From positions 2,604,001 through 2,668,000 of the forward strand of contig NC_015948.1 of assembly GCF_000223905.1 (NCBI RefSeq): a DNA stretch of 64,000 nucleotides. Direction: 5' to 3'. This stretch comes from Haloarcula hispanica ATCC 33960 (lineage in GTDB: Archaea > Halobacteriota > Halobacteria > Halobacteriales > Haloarculaceae). How positions within the stretch are numbered: the first letter of the stretch is position 1; every line of letters starts with the position of its first letter. Positions 1-9,795 of the stretch are shown piece after piece. The notes beneath the pieces were generated by a model. The model saw only the letters and a program-made list of their open reading frames with translations. It was not told the DNA's origin and searched no databases. Position numbers and translations under genes: made by a program.

Positions 1-236
1 TCGTCGAACACGACGCGGTCCCGGGCGTCTACCCGGAGGTCGCCGCACTGGCGGCGTTCATCGTGCTGTCCGGGGCTGTCGCCGGCCTCGTGACGCTTTC
101 CGAGGCGTCGGTGACGCTCGTACTCGCGGCCGTTCTCTCGGGCTTCGGTGTCGGTGTCATCGCCAACCGGGCACTCTACGGTCTCGTCTTCGACGTGCCG
201 GCGTACCGGCTGACCCGAGTCCGAGAGACCTCGTAG
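1..236 (+). CDS. C-terminal part of a membrane protein (cut by window edge)
   Basis: An open frame enters from the left edge (first full codon at base 3) and stops at TAG 234-236. The visible 77 residues hold two hydrophobic stretches (around AALAAFIVLSGAVAGLVTL and TLVLAAVLSGFGVGVIA) and a short charged tail ending RVRETS, so this is the C-terminal end of a polytopic membrane protein. Codon use is typical of the window. The N-terminal part is outside the window and I cannot name the family. Confidence 0.55.
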   Translation, partial: VEHDAVPGVYPEVAALAAFIVLSGAVAGLVTLSEASVTLVLAAVLSGFGVGVIANRALYGLVFDVPAYRLTRVRETS

Positions 237-269
237 CTAAGCGGTCTGTGACCCGTCCGGAACCAGGTT

Positions 270-788
270 TCACTCGGGGAAGAACGGTTCGGGGTCCTCG
301 TGGGAGACGGTGACCACCTCGTCGTCGGTGAGCGGTCGGATGTGTGAGTAGAGTCCGTGGTCGGCGGCGACCTGCGAGAGGTCCGCCCGGTCGGTCTTGT
401 CGTAGTACAGCGGCACGAGCACGGCGAGGTCGTCGCCACATTCCAGCGCGACGAGCAGGAACACCATCCCGTCGTCGGTCGCCCGGAACACCTCGCTGCG
501 CTCGACGGTGCGGTCTTCGAGCGCGTCGGCGACCCGCCGGAACTCGTCGCCGGGAACCACAACATCGAAGCCGAGCCGCCGGGTCTCCGGCTCGTATTCG
601 CCAGTCTGTTCAGCCATCGTTCGCGGCTCGCCGGTCAGTACCGCCACGTCTCCGGGGTGGAGTTCGATAGCCTCGCGCCCGTCGTCGCGGTACTGTGTCG
701 CCGTGGCCGCCATGTCCTCGATGACCTGCTCCCAGTGACCGACGACACGGTCGAAGGGGTTAGACTCGGGGTCGACAGGGTCGTTCAT
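270..788 (-). CDS. Conserved haloarchaeal soluble protein, function unknown
   Basis: A 172-residue acidic protein without signal peptide or membrane segments. It begins [19 protein letters not shown] and contains the phrase [12 protein letters not shown] followed by a mixed alpha/beta region with a hydrophobic core strand ([22 protein letters not shown]). I believe it belongs to one of the haloarchaea-only DUF families (DUF7529 is my best recollection), but this rests on memory of the motif. It is transcribed away from the peptide transporter that starts 86 bases beyond it, so the two share a divergent promoter region. No catalytic motif is visible. Confidence 0.7.
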   Translation of the reverse strand: MNDPVDPESNPFDRVVGHWEQVIEDMAATATQYRDDGREAIELHPGDVAVLTGEPRTMAEQTGEYEPETRRLGFDVVVPGDEFRRVADALEDRTVERSEVFRATDDGMVFLLVALECGDDLAVLVPLYYDKTDRADLSQVAADHGLYSHIRPLTDDEVVTVSHEDPEPFFPE

Positions 789-843
789 ACGTCGAGTGTG
801 GCGGCGGCCGGGATAAATTGTTGGTGGGCCAGTGGCACAACAG

Positions 844-849
844 TTTTAC
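844..849 (+). promoter_or_regulatory. TATA-like element of the peptide transporter ATPase gene
   Basis: The T-rich element TTTTAC is centred about 28 bases before ATG 875, the spacing expected for a leaderless haloarchaeal transcript. It supports the start at 875 over the in-frame upstream codon at 818. Recognised by position and composition only. Confidence 0.4.
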
Positions 850-874
850 TGGTATTTTGAGAAGAAGGCGACAG

Positions 875-3547
875 ATGCGCGACCTCTTAACATTATCTGA
901 CCTCCGAACCCAGTTCGAGACGGACCGCGGCACCGTCAAAGCCGTCGACGGCATCGACCTCACTGTCAGGGAGGGCGAAACCGTCGGTCTGGTTGGCGAG
1001 TCGGGATCAGGGAAATCCGTCACAGCGTTATCGGCAATGGACATCGTCGACGAGCCCGGACACATCGCCGGCGGGGAGATCCGGTTCGGCGCGCTTGAGA
1101 CAGTCACACGGCTGTCTCGGCAGTATCCGAAGGCAGTACGGACGGCCGACAGCGACAGCGGTTTCATCACCATCGACGCGGCGACGGTCGACCGGAACCG
1201 TGTCCCCGACTCGGTTTCGACGACGGCTGACGACAGGACGCTCGCCGAGCAGTTCATTCGGAAAGCTCCGAAAAAGGCCCTTCCGGAGGGCGGCGAGGCG
1301 CCCGTCACGATCACCGACGGCTACGTCGACCTGACGGCAGCCCCGGAGCGGGTGATGCGGGACATCCGCGGCGGCGATATGGGGATGATCTTCCAGGACC
1401 CGATGACATCGCTGAACCCCGCGATAACGGTCGGCGAGCAGGTCGCGGAGAGCCTGCGCCTCCACCGCTACGGGAGCAAGCGGAACGACTCGTGGTTCAA
1501 CGCCGTCCGGGAGATTACGCCCTCGCTCAGCCGGGGCAGCGAGATGGACGAGGAGATCCGGTCGGACGTTATCTCGCTGCTGGAAGAGGTCGGAATCCCG
1601 GAGCCGGCCGACCGCGTCGACGAGTACCCCCACGAGTTCTCCGGCGGGATGCGCCAGCGCGTCCTCATCGCCATCGCGCTGGCGTGCCGCCCGAAGCTGC
1701 TCGTCGCCGACGAGCCGACGACGGCGCTCGACGTGACTATCCAGGCACAGATTCTGGACCTCATCGACGACCTCCAGGCGGACCTCGGGATGTCGGTCCT
1801 GTTCATCACGCACGACCTCGGCGTCGTTGCAGAGACCTGCGACCGCGTCGCCGTGATGTACGCCGGCGAAATCGTCGAGGAGGGGCCGGTCGAGGAGATA
1901 TTCCAGAACCCGTCACATCCCTACACGTACACGCTGCTGGAATCGATACCGGGCGAGGGAACGGAGCGGCTGACTCCAATCGAAGGAAACGTTCCCAGCC
2001 TCATCGACATGCCCGAAGGGTGCCACTTCGCTGACCGCTGTCCGTGGGCCGAGCCCGAGTGTCGCGAGGGCGAGATTCCGTATCTCCAGCACGGGCCGGA
2101 CGACGTCACCCACCGCTCGAAATGTATCCTCGAATCGTTCGATACAGACGAATACGGTACTGGCGACGCCGGTGTCGCCGCGACGGAGACGACGCGAACG
2201 GACAGACAGCTCATGGAGGTCGACGGGCTGAAAAAACACTTCTCGCGGGCCGACGACCTGCTTGACAAGTACATCGGGCGCGAGCCGGAGTCGGTCAAGG
2301 CCGTCGACGGCGTCTCGATGGATATCTACGAGGGCGAGACGCTGGGGCTCGTCGGCGAGTCCGGCTGTGGGAAGTCGACGACTGGCCGGACCATCCTCAG
2401 ACTGCTAGAACCGACAGACGGGACCGTGGTCTTCGCCGGCCAAGACCTCGCGGACCTCGACAAGGATGGCCTGCGGGAAGTCCGTCGGGACCTGCAGATG
2501 ATCTTCCAGGACCCGATGTCCAGCCTCGACCCGCGGATGACAGTCGGCCAGACGATCATGGAGCCGCTGAAGATCCACGACCTGCCGGAAGACACCGGTG
2601 ACGGCTCACGCCGGGAACAGCGGGTCGACCGCGTGGCCGACCTCATGGAGGCGGTGGGGCTCGATCCGGACCAGTACGACCGCTACCCGCACGAACTGTC
2701 AGGCGGACAGCGCCAGCGGGTCGGCATCGCTCGCGCGCTCGCCGTCGACCCCGATTTCATCGTCTGTGACGAACCCGTTTCGGCGCTGGACGTGAGCGTC
2801 CAGGCACAGATAATCAACCTTCTGGAGGACCTCCAGCATGAGTTCGGCCTAACGTATCTGTTTATCGCCCACGACCTGAGCGTGGTTCGCCACATCTGTG
2901 ACCGGGTCGCGGTGATGTATCTCGGTGAGGTGGTCGAAGTCGCCGACACGCCGGACCTGTTCGCGGACCCGAAACATCCCTACACGCGGGCACTCATGTC
3001 GGCGATCCCGGAACCGGACCCGACCGTGGAGGCCGACCGGATACTGCTGAAAGGCGACGTTCCGTCGCCGATCGACCCGCCGTCGGGCTGTCACTTCCGG
3101 ACACGCTGTCCCGAAGTCATCCCGCCCGACATCGACATCGAACAGGAGACGTACCGCGAGGTAATGGACTACCGGCAACGGGTCGAGGACGAGGCCATCG
3201 CCATCGATGCAGTTCGGAAGCAGGCCCGAAAAACCGACAGTGCCACAGCGGCGACGGACGGTGGCGCGGACCTTACCGAGCCGCCGAGCGGCAGGGGGGA
3301 GGTACCGATGGCAGCGTTCAAACAGACGATGGTCGACCGGTTCTTCGAAACGAGCCTGACCGGAGAGAACCGCCGCGTCGTCGAAACGTCGATTGAACAT
3401 CTCGCGGACGAGGACTGGGACGCCGCCGCGTCGGCGCTACGGGATCGATTCGAAAGCGTCTGTGAGACACAGCATCCCGAACTGCAACCGGACTCCCACC
3501 CAGCAGCGTGTCACCTCTACGAACAGGAGGAGGAAAGCAGTAACTGA
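875..3547 (+). CDS. Peptide ABC transporter, two fused ATPase domains (DppD-DppF type)
   Basis: Cytoplasmic energising subunit of an oligopeptide or dipeptide importer. The 890-residue chain carries two complete nucleotide-binding domains: Walker A GESGSGKS (residues 41-48), Q-loop FQDPM, signature FSGGMRQRV and Walker [13 protein letters not shown] in the first; [18 protein letters not shown] and [12 protein letters not shown] in the second. Each is followed by the Cys-rich oligopeptide-transporter C-terminal region ([14 protein letters not shown] and CHFRTRCP). The gap between Walker A and the Q-loop of the first domain is about 126 residues, well over the usual 50 or so. A further 100-residue acidic tail follows the second domain. 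The start at 875 is favoured by the TATA-like box. Substrate-binding protein and permeases follow on the same strand. Confidence 0.93.
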   Translation: MRDLLTLSDLRTQFETDRGTVKAVDGIDLTVREGETVGLVGESGSGKSVTALSAMDIVDEPGHIAGGEIRFGALETVTRLSRQYPKAVRTADSDSGFITIDAATVDRNRVPDSVSTTADDRTLAEQFIRKAPKKALPEGGEAPVTITDGYVDLTAAPERVMRDIRGGDMGMIFQDPMTSLNPAITVGEQVAESLRLHRYGSKRNDSWFNAVREITPSLSRGSEMDEEIRSDVISLLEEVGIPEPADRVDEYPHEFSGGMRQRVLIAIALACRPKLLVADEPTTALDVTIQAQILDLIDDLQADLGMSVLFITHDLGVVAETCDRVAVMYAGEIVEEGPVEEIFQNPSHPYTYTLLESIPGEGTERLTPIEGNVPSLIDMPEGCHFADRCPWAEPECREGEIPYLQHGPDDVTHRSKCILESFDTDEYGTGDAGVAATETTRTDRQLMEVDGLKKHFSRADDLLDKYIGREPESVKAVDGVSMDIYEGETLGLVGESGCGKSTTGRTILRLLEPTDGTVVFAGQDLADLDKDGLREVRRDLQMIFQDPMSSLDPRMTVGQTIMEPLKIHDLPEDTGDGSRREQRVDRVADLMEAVGLDPDQYDRYPHELSGGQRQRVGIARALAVDPDFIVCDEPVSALDVSVQAQIINLLEDLQHEFGLTYLFIAHDLSVVRHICDRVAVMYLGEVVEVADTPDLFADPKHPYTRALMSAIPEPDPTVEADRILLKGDVPSPIDPPSGCHFRTRCPEVIPPDIDIEQETYREVMDYRQRVEDEAIAIDAVRKQARKTDSATAATDGGADLTEPPSGRGEVPMAAFKQTMVDRFFETSLTGENRRVVETSIEHLADEDWDAAASALRDRFESVCETQHPELQPDSHPAACHLYEQEEESSN

Positions 3548-3610
3548 ATAATATTACTTAGCTGCACATAACTATCAACATATATATAGCAGAATCATTG
3601 ATCTATCCGG

Positions 3611-3625
3611 TACAATTATAATATA
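3611..3625 (+). promoter_or_regulatory. TATA-like element before the substrate-binding protein gene
   Basis: The 97-base gap between the ATPase and binding-protein genes is AT-rich. The element around TACAATTATAATATA lies about 25-30 bases before ATG 3645, so the binding protein probably has its own strong leaderless promoter. Extra expression of the binding protein is usual for ABC importers. Confidence 0.45.
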
Positions 3626-3644
3626 TCTGTTTGAACAAAGTTCC

Positions 3645-5372
3645 ATGTCATCCGGTGATTCTCTGGACAGACGGAGCTTCCTTACCGCGGCCGGCAGTGC
3701 CGCGGCAGCCGCAACGCTCGCAGGTTGTTCCGGCGACGGCGGCGATGGTGGCGGAACCGAAGGTGGAGACGGTGGCGACGGCACTGGTAGCGACGGCGGG
3801 GACGGCGGAAGCGACCAGACGCTCGTGTACGCCCGCGGTGACCACCCGGAAAACTACGACCCACAGCAGTCGACCAGCGGCGAGGTGGCGAAGGTCACCA
3901 ATCAGGTGTTTGACACCCTCATCCAGTTCGCGGCCGGGAGCGGCGGCCAACTCGAAGACGCGCTCGCGACCGACTACACTCTCGAGGGAACTACCGCGAC
4001 GCTGACGCTTCGCGAAGGTGTAACCTTCCACAACGGCGAAGAGTTCACCGCGTCAGATTTCAAGGCAACCTGGCAGCGGTTCACCCAGAGCGACTACGAG
4101 TACTACCTCGGCGACGATACCCGGTCGGGGTACGGTCCGTTCACGCTCGGCGACTGGATCGAAAGCGTCGACGCGAGCCAGGACTACGAGCTGACAATCG
4201 AGCTTACACAGCAGTTCGCGCCGTTCCTTCGGAACCTCGCGATGTTCGCCTCGGCAGTCCTCTCGAAAGCCCAGATCGAATCGATGGGCGACAATCAGGC
4301 CGACCTCGGAAGCGAACCCGCGGGCACCGGGGCCTTCCAGTTCGATACGCTCGACAACCCGAACGAGCGCATCCGACTGCGGGCCAACAACGACTACTGG
4401 GGCGACGGCCCGAACGTCGGAACGGTCATCTTCAAGACCATCACCGAAAACAGCACGCGAGTGCAGGACGTCATCAACGGGGCCTCACACATCACGGACA
4501 ACCTCGACTCCTCCGGCTTCCAGCGCGCCGAGGAAAGCGGGACGGCGACGCTGTTGCGGAAGGACGGCATCAACCACGGCTACATGGCGATGAACATGGC
4601 GCGGTTCGAGCCGTTCCGGGACCGGCAGGTCCGCCAGGCCATCGCCCACGCCGTCAACACCGAGGCCATCGTCAACCAGATCTACCAGGGCTTTGCGACC
4701 CAGGCCTCCCAGCCGCTCCCACCGGACGTGCTCGGGCACAACGACGACCTCGATCCGTATCCGACGGACAAGGAGAAGGCCCAGTCGATGCTCGAAGAGG
4801 CGGGCTACGGCGACGGCTTCGAGTTCGAACTCGCGACGTTCTCGAACCCTCGCGGATACAACCCCAGCCCGGTCAACACGGCGAACCAGGTGAAGTCTGA
4901 CCTGGAGGAAATCGGTCTGACGGTCAACATCAACCAGTTCTCCAACTTCGGGCCGTATCTGGACTACACGTCGGCCGGGAAACACGACGCGTGTTTCCTC
5001 GGCTGGTACACCGACAACGCCGACCCGGACAACTTCCTGTACGTCCTGCTGGACCCACAGGTCGAGATGGACGCCGTCCCCGACGGGCAGGACTGGGTCA
5101 GTTTCGACGCCGACGGGTACAACACCCTCAACGTGTCCGGCTGGGCCAACGCCGACTACATGGAACTGGTCCGGGAAGCCCAGAAGACCTACGCGGAGAG
5201 CGACCGCGAGACGATGTACGAAGAGGCCAGCCAGATAGCCTACGACGAGTCCCCGTGGGTGTTCATCGACTACGCCGAGACGCTCCGGGCGGTCAACGAG
5301 GCTGTCGTCGAAGACACCTACACGATCAGCTCCGTAGGTGGCCCGTATCTTAACACAGTCGAACTGCAGTAG
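3645..5372 (+). CDS. ABC transporter substrate-binding lipoprotein, family 5 (DppA/OppA-like)
   Basis: Extracytoplasmic peptide-binding protein, 575 residues. The N-terminus has a Tat motif (RRSFLTAAGS, Arg 9-10) and a lipobox LAGC with Cys 28 as the probable lipid anchor, followed by a Gly/Asp-rich linker to about residue 60. The mature part matches family 5 solute-binding proteins: NYDPQQS early, LTLREGVTFHNGEEFTASD in the first third, and the later stretch FRDRQVRQAIAHAVNTEAIV. It sits between the fused ATPase and the two permeases, which supports a complete importer. Peptide is the default substrate for the family; nickel or other ligands cannot be excluded from sequence. Confidence 0.93.
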   Translation: MSSGDSLDRRSFLTAAGSAAAAATLAGCSGDGGDGGGTEGGDGGDGTGSDGGDGGSDQTLVYARGDHPENYDPQQSTSGEVAKVTNQVFDTLIQFAAGSGGQLEDALATDYTLEGTTATLTLREGVTFHNGEEFTASDFKATWQRFTQSDYEYYLGDDTRSGYGPFTLGDWIESVDASQDYELTIELTQQFAPFLRNLAMFASAVLSKAQIESMGDNQADLGSEPAGTGAFQFDTLDNPNERIRLRANNDYWGDGPNVGTVIFKTITENSTRVQDVINGASHITDNLDSSGFQRAEESGTATLLRKDGINHGYMAMNMARFEPFRDRQVRQAIAHAVNTEAIVNQIYQGFATQASQPLPPDVLGHNDDLDPYPTDKEKAQSMLEEAGYGDGFEFELATFSNPRGYNPSPVNTANQVKSDLEEIGLTVNINQFSNFGPYLDYTSAGKHDACFLGWYTDNADPDNFLYVLLDPQVEMDAVPDGQDWVSFDADGYNTLNVSGWANADYMELVREAQKTYAESDRETMYEEASQIAYDESPWVFIDYAETLRAVNEAVVEDTYTISSVGGPYLNTVELQ

Positions 5373-5392
5373 CGCTTCAAGGGAACTTCCGA

Positions 5393-6475
5393 ATGAACTG
5401 GACACAGTTTCTTTTCAGGCTGGCTGAGCCGGTGGTACCGCCACGGTTCGTCATCAAGCGACTGCTGTTGCTCATCCCGGTGCTGTTCGGCGTCGCGTCG
5501 GTCGTCTTTGCGATCCTCCACCTGGCTCCGGGCGACCCGGCTATCATTATCGCCGGCCAGCGAGCGTCGGCCGAACAGCTCGAACAGATACGTGTTGAAC
5601 TGGGACTTCGGCGGCCGCTCTGGGAGCAGTACCTGACCTTCCTGTGGGACGCAGCACGGTTCGACTTCGGACAGTCCTACAGCATTAGCCGCGGGAACAG
5701 CGTCCGCTCGGTCATCTCCGACCGACTCCCGATCACGCTCGAACTCGCGATTTACGGCCAGGCGGCAGGCATCCTGCTCGGACTGCCACTGGGCATCATC
5801 TCCGCGGTCAAGCAGGATTCGCTGACGGACCACGTCACCCGAATCGGAGCACTGACGGGTATTTCCGTCCCGATATTCTGGTCCGGTCCGCTGCTCATCC
5901 TGCTGTTCTCGACGTACCTTGACGTGTTCCCGACCAGCGGGCGTATCGCCTCAACGCTATTTCTGCCCGACACCTGGACGCTGCTCGGCCGTGAGCTGCC
6001 CCTTACCGGGATGATAACAGTCGATACAATACTGCTCGGGAACACCGAGGCCTTCCTCTCGGCGGCGCATCACCTGTTCCTGCCGGCGGTGGTCATCGGC
6101 GTCTACTCGACGGCACTGATCTCGCGGATGATGCGCTCCTCGATGCTCGAAGTCATCCGGCAGGACTACATCCGGACCGCGCGGGCGAAGGGTCAGGGCG
6201 CGAAAATCACGCTGATGAAACACGGCTTCCGGAACGCGCTGATTCCGGTCGTCACCGTCATCGGTATCCAGTTCGGGACGCTGCTGGGCGGGGCAGTCCT
6301 GACCGAGACCGTGTTCGGTATCAACGGGATGGGGCTGACTATCGTCACCGCCATCGGCGTCTCGGACTACCCGGTCGTACAGGGAACGGTGCTCACCTTC
6401 GCCCTGCTGTTTACGCTCGTGAACCTCTTCGTCGACGTCACATACAGCTATCTCGACCCACGGATTCAACAATGA
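5393..6475 (+). CDS. ABC transporter permease, DppB type
   Basis: Inner membrane-spanning subunit of the peptide importer, 360 residues. It shows the family features in order: an N-terminal helix (FVIKRLLLLIPVLFGVASVV), the phrase LAPGDPA, ELGLRRPLWEQYLTFLWDAA, and the cytoplasmic coupling loop with the EAA-like sequence DYIRTARAKGQGAKITLMKH followed by RNALIPVVTVIG. About 30 residues precede the first helix, slightly long for the family, so a shorter start is possible. It overlaps the next permease gene by four bases (ATGA), which indicates translational coupling. Confidence 0.93.
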   Translation: MNWTQFLFRLAEPVVPPRFVIKRLLLLIPVLFGVASVVFAILHLAPGDPAIIIAGQRASAEQLEQIRVELGLRRPLWEQYLTFLWDAARFDFGQSYSISRGNSVRSVISDRLPITLELAIYGQAAGILLGLPLGIISAVKQDSLTDHVTRIGALTGISVPIFWSGPLLILLFSTYLDVFPTSGRIASTLFLPDTWTLLGRELPLTGMITVDTILLGNTEAFLSAAHHLFLPAVVIGVYSTALISRMMRSSMLEVIRQDYIRTARAKGQGAKITLMKHGFRNALIPVVTVIGIQFGTLLGGAVLTETVFGINGMGLTIVTAIGVSDYPVVQGTVLTFALLFTLVNLFVDVTYSYLDPRIQQ

Positions 6476-7401
6476 GTACGGACACCGAGACACGGGGCAC
6501 GCTGGGACGCCTGCGGGCGTCCCCGTTCCTCGCCGACCTGCTGACGAACCGCCTCGCCGTCGTCGGGCTGACGATCATCCTCGGCATGGCCGCTGTCGCC
6601 ATCTACGCCCGCGTGACCTACGACCTCGGCGCGCTTGCCAGCTCACAGCTCGGTACTGAGATCGCTGACCGCGCACCGCCCGGCTGGCTCGGTCCCGCGC
6701 CCGCGAATCAACAACTGTTCGGGACGGACGCGGCGGCCCGTGACATCTACAAGCGGAGCCTGTACGGCGCGTGGCTGGCCCTGAAGTTCGGGACGATTAC
6801 CGTCGGTACATCGACTACCGTCGGTGTCGGCCTGGGTATTATTGCGGCGTACTACGGCGACGTGACCGACAACGTCATCATGCGAACGATGGACGTCCTA
6901 CTGGCGTTCCCGCCGCTGTTGCTCGCACTTGCGCTGGTCGCCATCTTCCCGCGAGACCTTGGGCTCTGGCGGGCCGTGGTGGCGCTCGTGCTGGTGTACA
7001 CGCCGCGGTTCGCTCGGGTCGTCCGCGGAGCCGCGCTCAAAGTGCTCGAAGACGAGTACGTCGACGCGACAGTTGCGCTCGGCGCGACCGACCCGCGGGT
7101 GCTCGTCCGGCACATCCTGCCGAACACGCTCGCGCCGATCACCGTCCAGTCGACGCTGAACTTCGGGCTCGCCATCATCGACCTCGCGGCGCTGTCTTTC
7201 CTCGGATTCGGCGCACAGGCCGGGACGCCATCGTGGGGCCTGATGCTCTCCCGAGGCGTCGAGAACGGCCTCCTGACTGGTGAGTGGTGGCTCTCCTTCT
7301 TCCCGGGGCTGTTCCTCGCTATCACCGTCCTCGGGTTCAATCTGCTCGGTGACGGGATGCGTGACGCGCTCGACCCGCGGATGCGCGACGCGATCGACTG
7401 A
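6472..7401 (+). CDS. ABC transporter permease, DppC type
   Basis: Second membrane subunit of the peptide importer, 309 residues. Recognisable features are the N-terminal helix after SPFLADLLTNRLAVVGL, the periplasmic loop with HLLGTD-like LFGTDAAARDIYKRSLYGAW, and the coupling loop YVDATVALGATDPRVLVRHI followed by LPNTLAPITVQSTLNFG. The C-terminal pattern GDGMRDALDPRMR is typical of DppC. Its start overlaps the stop of the DppB-type gene and its stop overlaps the start of the following small gene by one base, so the set is one operon. Confidence 0.93.
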   Translation: MSTDTETRGTLGRLRASPFLADLLTNRLAVVGLTIILGMAAVAIYARVTYDLGALASSQLGTEIADRAPPGWLGPAPANQQLFGTDAAARDIYKRSLYGAWLALKFGTITVGTSTTVGVGLGIIAAYYGDVTDNVIMRTMDVLLAFPPLLLALALVAIFPRDLGLWRAVVALVLVYTPRFARVVRGAALKVLEDEYVDATVALGATDPRVLVRHILPNTLAPITVQSTLNFGLAIIDLAALSFLGFGAQAGTPSWGLMLSRGVENGLLTGEWWLSFFPGLFLAITVLGFNLLGDGMRDALDPRMRDAID

Positions 7402-7766
7402 TGGCCCAGAGCGGTGACCCACCCCGACTCCGGCAGTACGTTGCGGCCCGGGCACGACTGGTGGGGAGCGGCCTGGTCGTTGGGCTGGTACTTGGCGGCC
7501 TCGGAACGGCGGGCTGGACGCTCTACACCGGTGATGCACGGTCGAGTGAAGCGACGGTGTTCGCCATCGGTGCGCTCGTGTTCGGCTTCGGCCTGCTGGG
7601 CTGGTCGGGGTCGATACTCGCCGGCCGCGGCATCGAAGCCATGCAGGAACACATGGACACGCGAAGCAACTGGACCGAACGCGACTCCCGGCGGGCGATG
7701 GCCCGACTCTGTGGCGGTGGCGGCGGAATAATGGTCGGGACCTCAGTCGTCGCGGCGTTACTCTAG
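7401..7766 (+). CDS. Small membrane protein at the end of the transporter operon
   Basis: A 121-residue protein with two clear pairs of hydrophobic segments (LVGSGLVVGLVLGGLGTAGW, VFAIGALVFGFGLLGWSGSI, and a C-terminal GGIMVGTSVVAALL). Its ATG overlaps the DppC-type stop as TGATG, so it is translated with the importer. No catalytic or ligand-binding motif is visible. It may be a haloarchaea-specific accessory protein; a functional link to peptide uptake is inferred only from the overlap. Its last nine bases overlap the convergent pyrC gene. Confidence 0.7.
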   Translation: MAQSGDPPRLRQYVAARARLVGSGLVVGLVLGGLGTAGWTLYTGDARSSEATVFAIGALVFGFGLLGWSGSILAGRGIEAMQEHMDTRSNWTERDSRRAMARLCGGGGGIMVGTSVVAALL

Positions 7767-9086
7767 CCGCTCGCTGTCCGCGCCGCGGACGTTCTCGCCC
7801 TGATGGTCGTAGAACACGTCTTCCTGCGGCGTTGCATCGTCAGCCAACGCGTCGCCGCGCTCGTAGACGACCGTCCCCCGGACCATCGTCCATTCAGGGA
7901 ACACCGCATCGTGGCCCTCGAACGGCGTCCAGTCGCATTTCGAGTGGAGCGCCGCACCGCTGATCTCACTCGTCTCGATCGTGTCGACGAGCACGAGGTC
8001 GGCGTCCTTGCCGGCTTCGATGGCACCCTTCTGTGGGATGTCGAACACGTCGGCCGGGTTGCGTGCAGTGAGGTCCCGAACGCGCTCGTAGGTGAGCCCG
8101 CTGTCCGGGTCCCGGGCTTCGGCTAGTAGGAGCGGGAGGACAGTCTCGACGCCGGGAACACCCGACGGCGCGTCCCAGATGCTGGCGTCTTTCTCCTCGC
8201 GGGTGTGTGGCGCGTGGTCCGTCGCGATCATGTCGACGGTGCCGTCGACGACACGCTCGTAGAGCTTCTGGCGGCGCTTCTCGCGGCGCAGTGGCGGATT
8301 CATTCGCCCGAACGTCCCCAGTTCCGAGAGGTCGCGCCGAGAGAGCAGCAAGTGATGGGGCGTCACTTCGGTCGTCATTCCGGCCTCGCTGGCGATGTCG
8401 ACGCCCTCCGGCGTGGAGGTGTGAGCGATGTGAATGGTCGCGTCGTGTTCTTTCGCGACTGTACAGGCCCGCTCGACGGCCTCCGCTTCTGCCTTTGCGG
8501 TCCGGAACGCACTCCATGCGTCGGCGTCGTCGCGAGCCTTGGCATCGTCGTTGAAGTAGTCGGCGTCCTCGGCGTGGACCGTGACCGGCACGTCGGTGTC
8601 AGCAGCGGCCTCCAGCGCGTCGGCGAACAGGTCGGCCTCGATACCCATGTCGCCGGTCGAATCCGCGAGGAACACCTCGCCGAGTGCGAACAGGCGACGG
8701 CGCAGGAGGACGTTCGGAATCCAGTCGGCCGTGACGCCGCCGTTGATACCCCAGTCGACGACGGAGTCGGCGGCGAACTCGGCTTTCTGGTCGAACGCCT
8801 CACCGTCGACGGTCGGCGGGTCGGTGTTTGGCTGGTCGACGACCGTCGTGACGCCGCCGGCCGCCGCCGACCGTGATCCCGTCTCCCACGTTTCCTTGTG
8901 CGGGTAGCCGGGCTGGCGAAAGTGGACATGAGCGTCAATCATTCCCGGGAACAGACGCTTGCCAGTCGCTTCGATGACGTGCTGGTCGGATGCGTCGAGG
9001 TCGCGGCCGACTTCGACGATGGACTCGCCACGCACCCGGACATCGCGTTGATGGCCGTCCGGCAGCGTCGCGTTACGGATGAGCAT
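7758..9086 (-). CDS. pyrC: Dihydroorotase
   Basis: Third step of pyrimidine synthesis: reversible cyclisation of carbamoyl-aspartate to dihydroorotate. The 442-residue protein is an amidohydrolase with metal motif DAHVHF (His 53, His 55), the substrate-region RQPGYPHKE, GGVTTVVDQPNT, a second-shell His in VTVHAED, HIAHTST, and the catalytic-Asp segment ATDHAPH. The C-terminal GKDADLVLVD is usual for the class I type. Allantoinase is the nearest alternative but the overall pattern favours dihydroorotase. It converges with the transporter operon, overlapping by nine bases. Confidence 0.9.
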   Translation of the reverse strand: MLIRNATLPDGHQRDVRVRGESIVEVGRDLDASDQHVIEATGKRLFPGMIDAHVHFRQPGYPHKETWETGSRSAAAGGVTTVVDQPNTDPPTVDGEAFDQKAEFAADSVVDWGINGGVTADWIPNVLLRRRLFALGEVFLADSTGDMGIEADLFADALEAAADTDVPVTVHAEDADYFNDDAKARDDADAWSAFRTAKAEAEAVERACTVAKEHDATIHIAHTSTPEGVDIASEAGMTTEVTPHHLLLSRRDLSELGTFGRMNPPLRREKRRQKLYERVVDGTVDMIATDHAPHTREEKDASIWDAPSGVPGVETVLPLLLAEARDPDSGLTYERVRDLTARNPADVFDIPQKGAIEAGKDADLVLVDTIETSEISGAALHSKCDWTPFEGHDAVFPEWTMVRGTVVYERGDALADDATPQEDVFYDHQGENVRGADSERLE

Positions 9087-9110
9087 ACGCCCAGTCGGCC
9101 GGGCGCACCC

Positions 9111-9794
9111 CTAAGTCTCTCGGATAGCGCTCACCGACACGTCGGGGCCGTCAGCCAGCGACCGCTCCAGCGCCACGATAACCTGTTCGGGGTCGTCGGT
9201 TCCCCCAGCGTTGGCGACGCTCCCGACGCTCTGGGGGTCGAACGGGACATCGATTGCCTCGTAGATGGGAGCCAGCACCTCGGCGATAGCCTCGTGGTCC
9301 CGAACGACGACGATGCCGCCGACGACAGCGACGGACTGGCGGACGCGCTGTGCGAGCCCCGCGATTTTGCCATCGGCCTGCAGCGAGTGGCTCCCCGGAC
9401 AGAAAGAGGCGTCCGGTTCGCCCGTCCGAGCGGTGACGCCGCAGTCGTCGAGCGCGCGCTTCACAGCGGCTTTGGCCCACTCGTAGCGGTCATCGATAGA
9501 CCCTCGCGGGTCATCGGTCGGGACGGCGATGGAAAACGAGACAGTCGACCCGGTGTAGGCGACGGCGCGACCCCCCACGGCGCGCTCGGTGACGGTGTAG
9601 CCCCGGTCGCGAGCGGCCCGGCGCGCTCGGTCGTAGCCGTCGCTGTTCGTGTCACGGCGGCCGAATGCGACCTGTCTGTGCGGTCGCCAGGCTCGCAGGG
9701 CTGGCTCGCGGTCCTCGGCGACCGTCTCGGCCATCTCGCGGGTCCGCTCGAAGTCGGTTTCCGGGTCGGCGGTGCGACCCCGTAGCAGACGCAT
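9111..9794 (-). CDS. Lipoate-protein ligase A family protein
   Basis: Predicted to attach lipoate (or octanoate, or a related acyl group) to a lysine of a target protein. The 227-residue protein has the BPL/LplA/LipB fold signatures: RAVGGRAVAYTGSTVSFSIA in place of the usual RRxxGGGxVxHD, and the catalytic-lysine segment LQADGKIAG with the conserved Lys. The Gly-rich motif is less canonical than in true LplA, so the donor or acceptor may differ. It lies 24 bases after pyrC on the same strand order (upstream of it), which could allow cotranscription. An inverted repeat flanks its probable TATA box. Confidence 0.8.
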   Translation of the reverse strand: MRLLRGRTADPETDFERTREMAETVAEDREPALRAWRPHRQVAFGRRDTNSDGYDRARRAARDRGYTVTERAVGGRAVAYTGSTVSFSIAVPTDDPRGSIDDRYEWAKAAVKRALDDCGVTARTGEPDASFCPGSHSLQADGKIAGLAQRVRQSVAVVGGIVVVRDHEAIAEVLAPIYEAIDVPFDPQSVGSVANAGGTDDPEQVIVALERSLADGPDVSVSAIRET

Positions 9795-9795
9795 A

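Noticed and set aside
818-874. An upstream in-frame start of the peptide transporter ATPase
   Set aside because: The 19 extra residues are basic and unlike the family. A TATA-like box at 844-849 lies inside this stretch, so transcription probably begins near 875.
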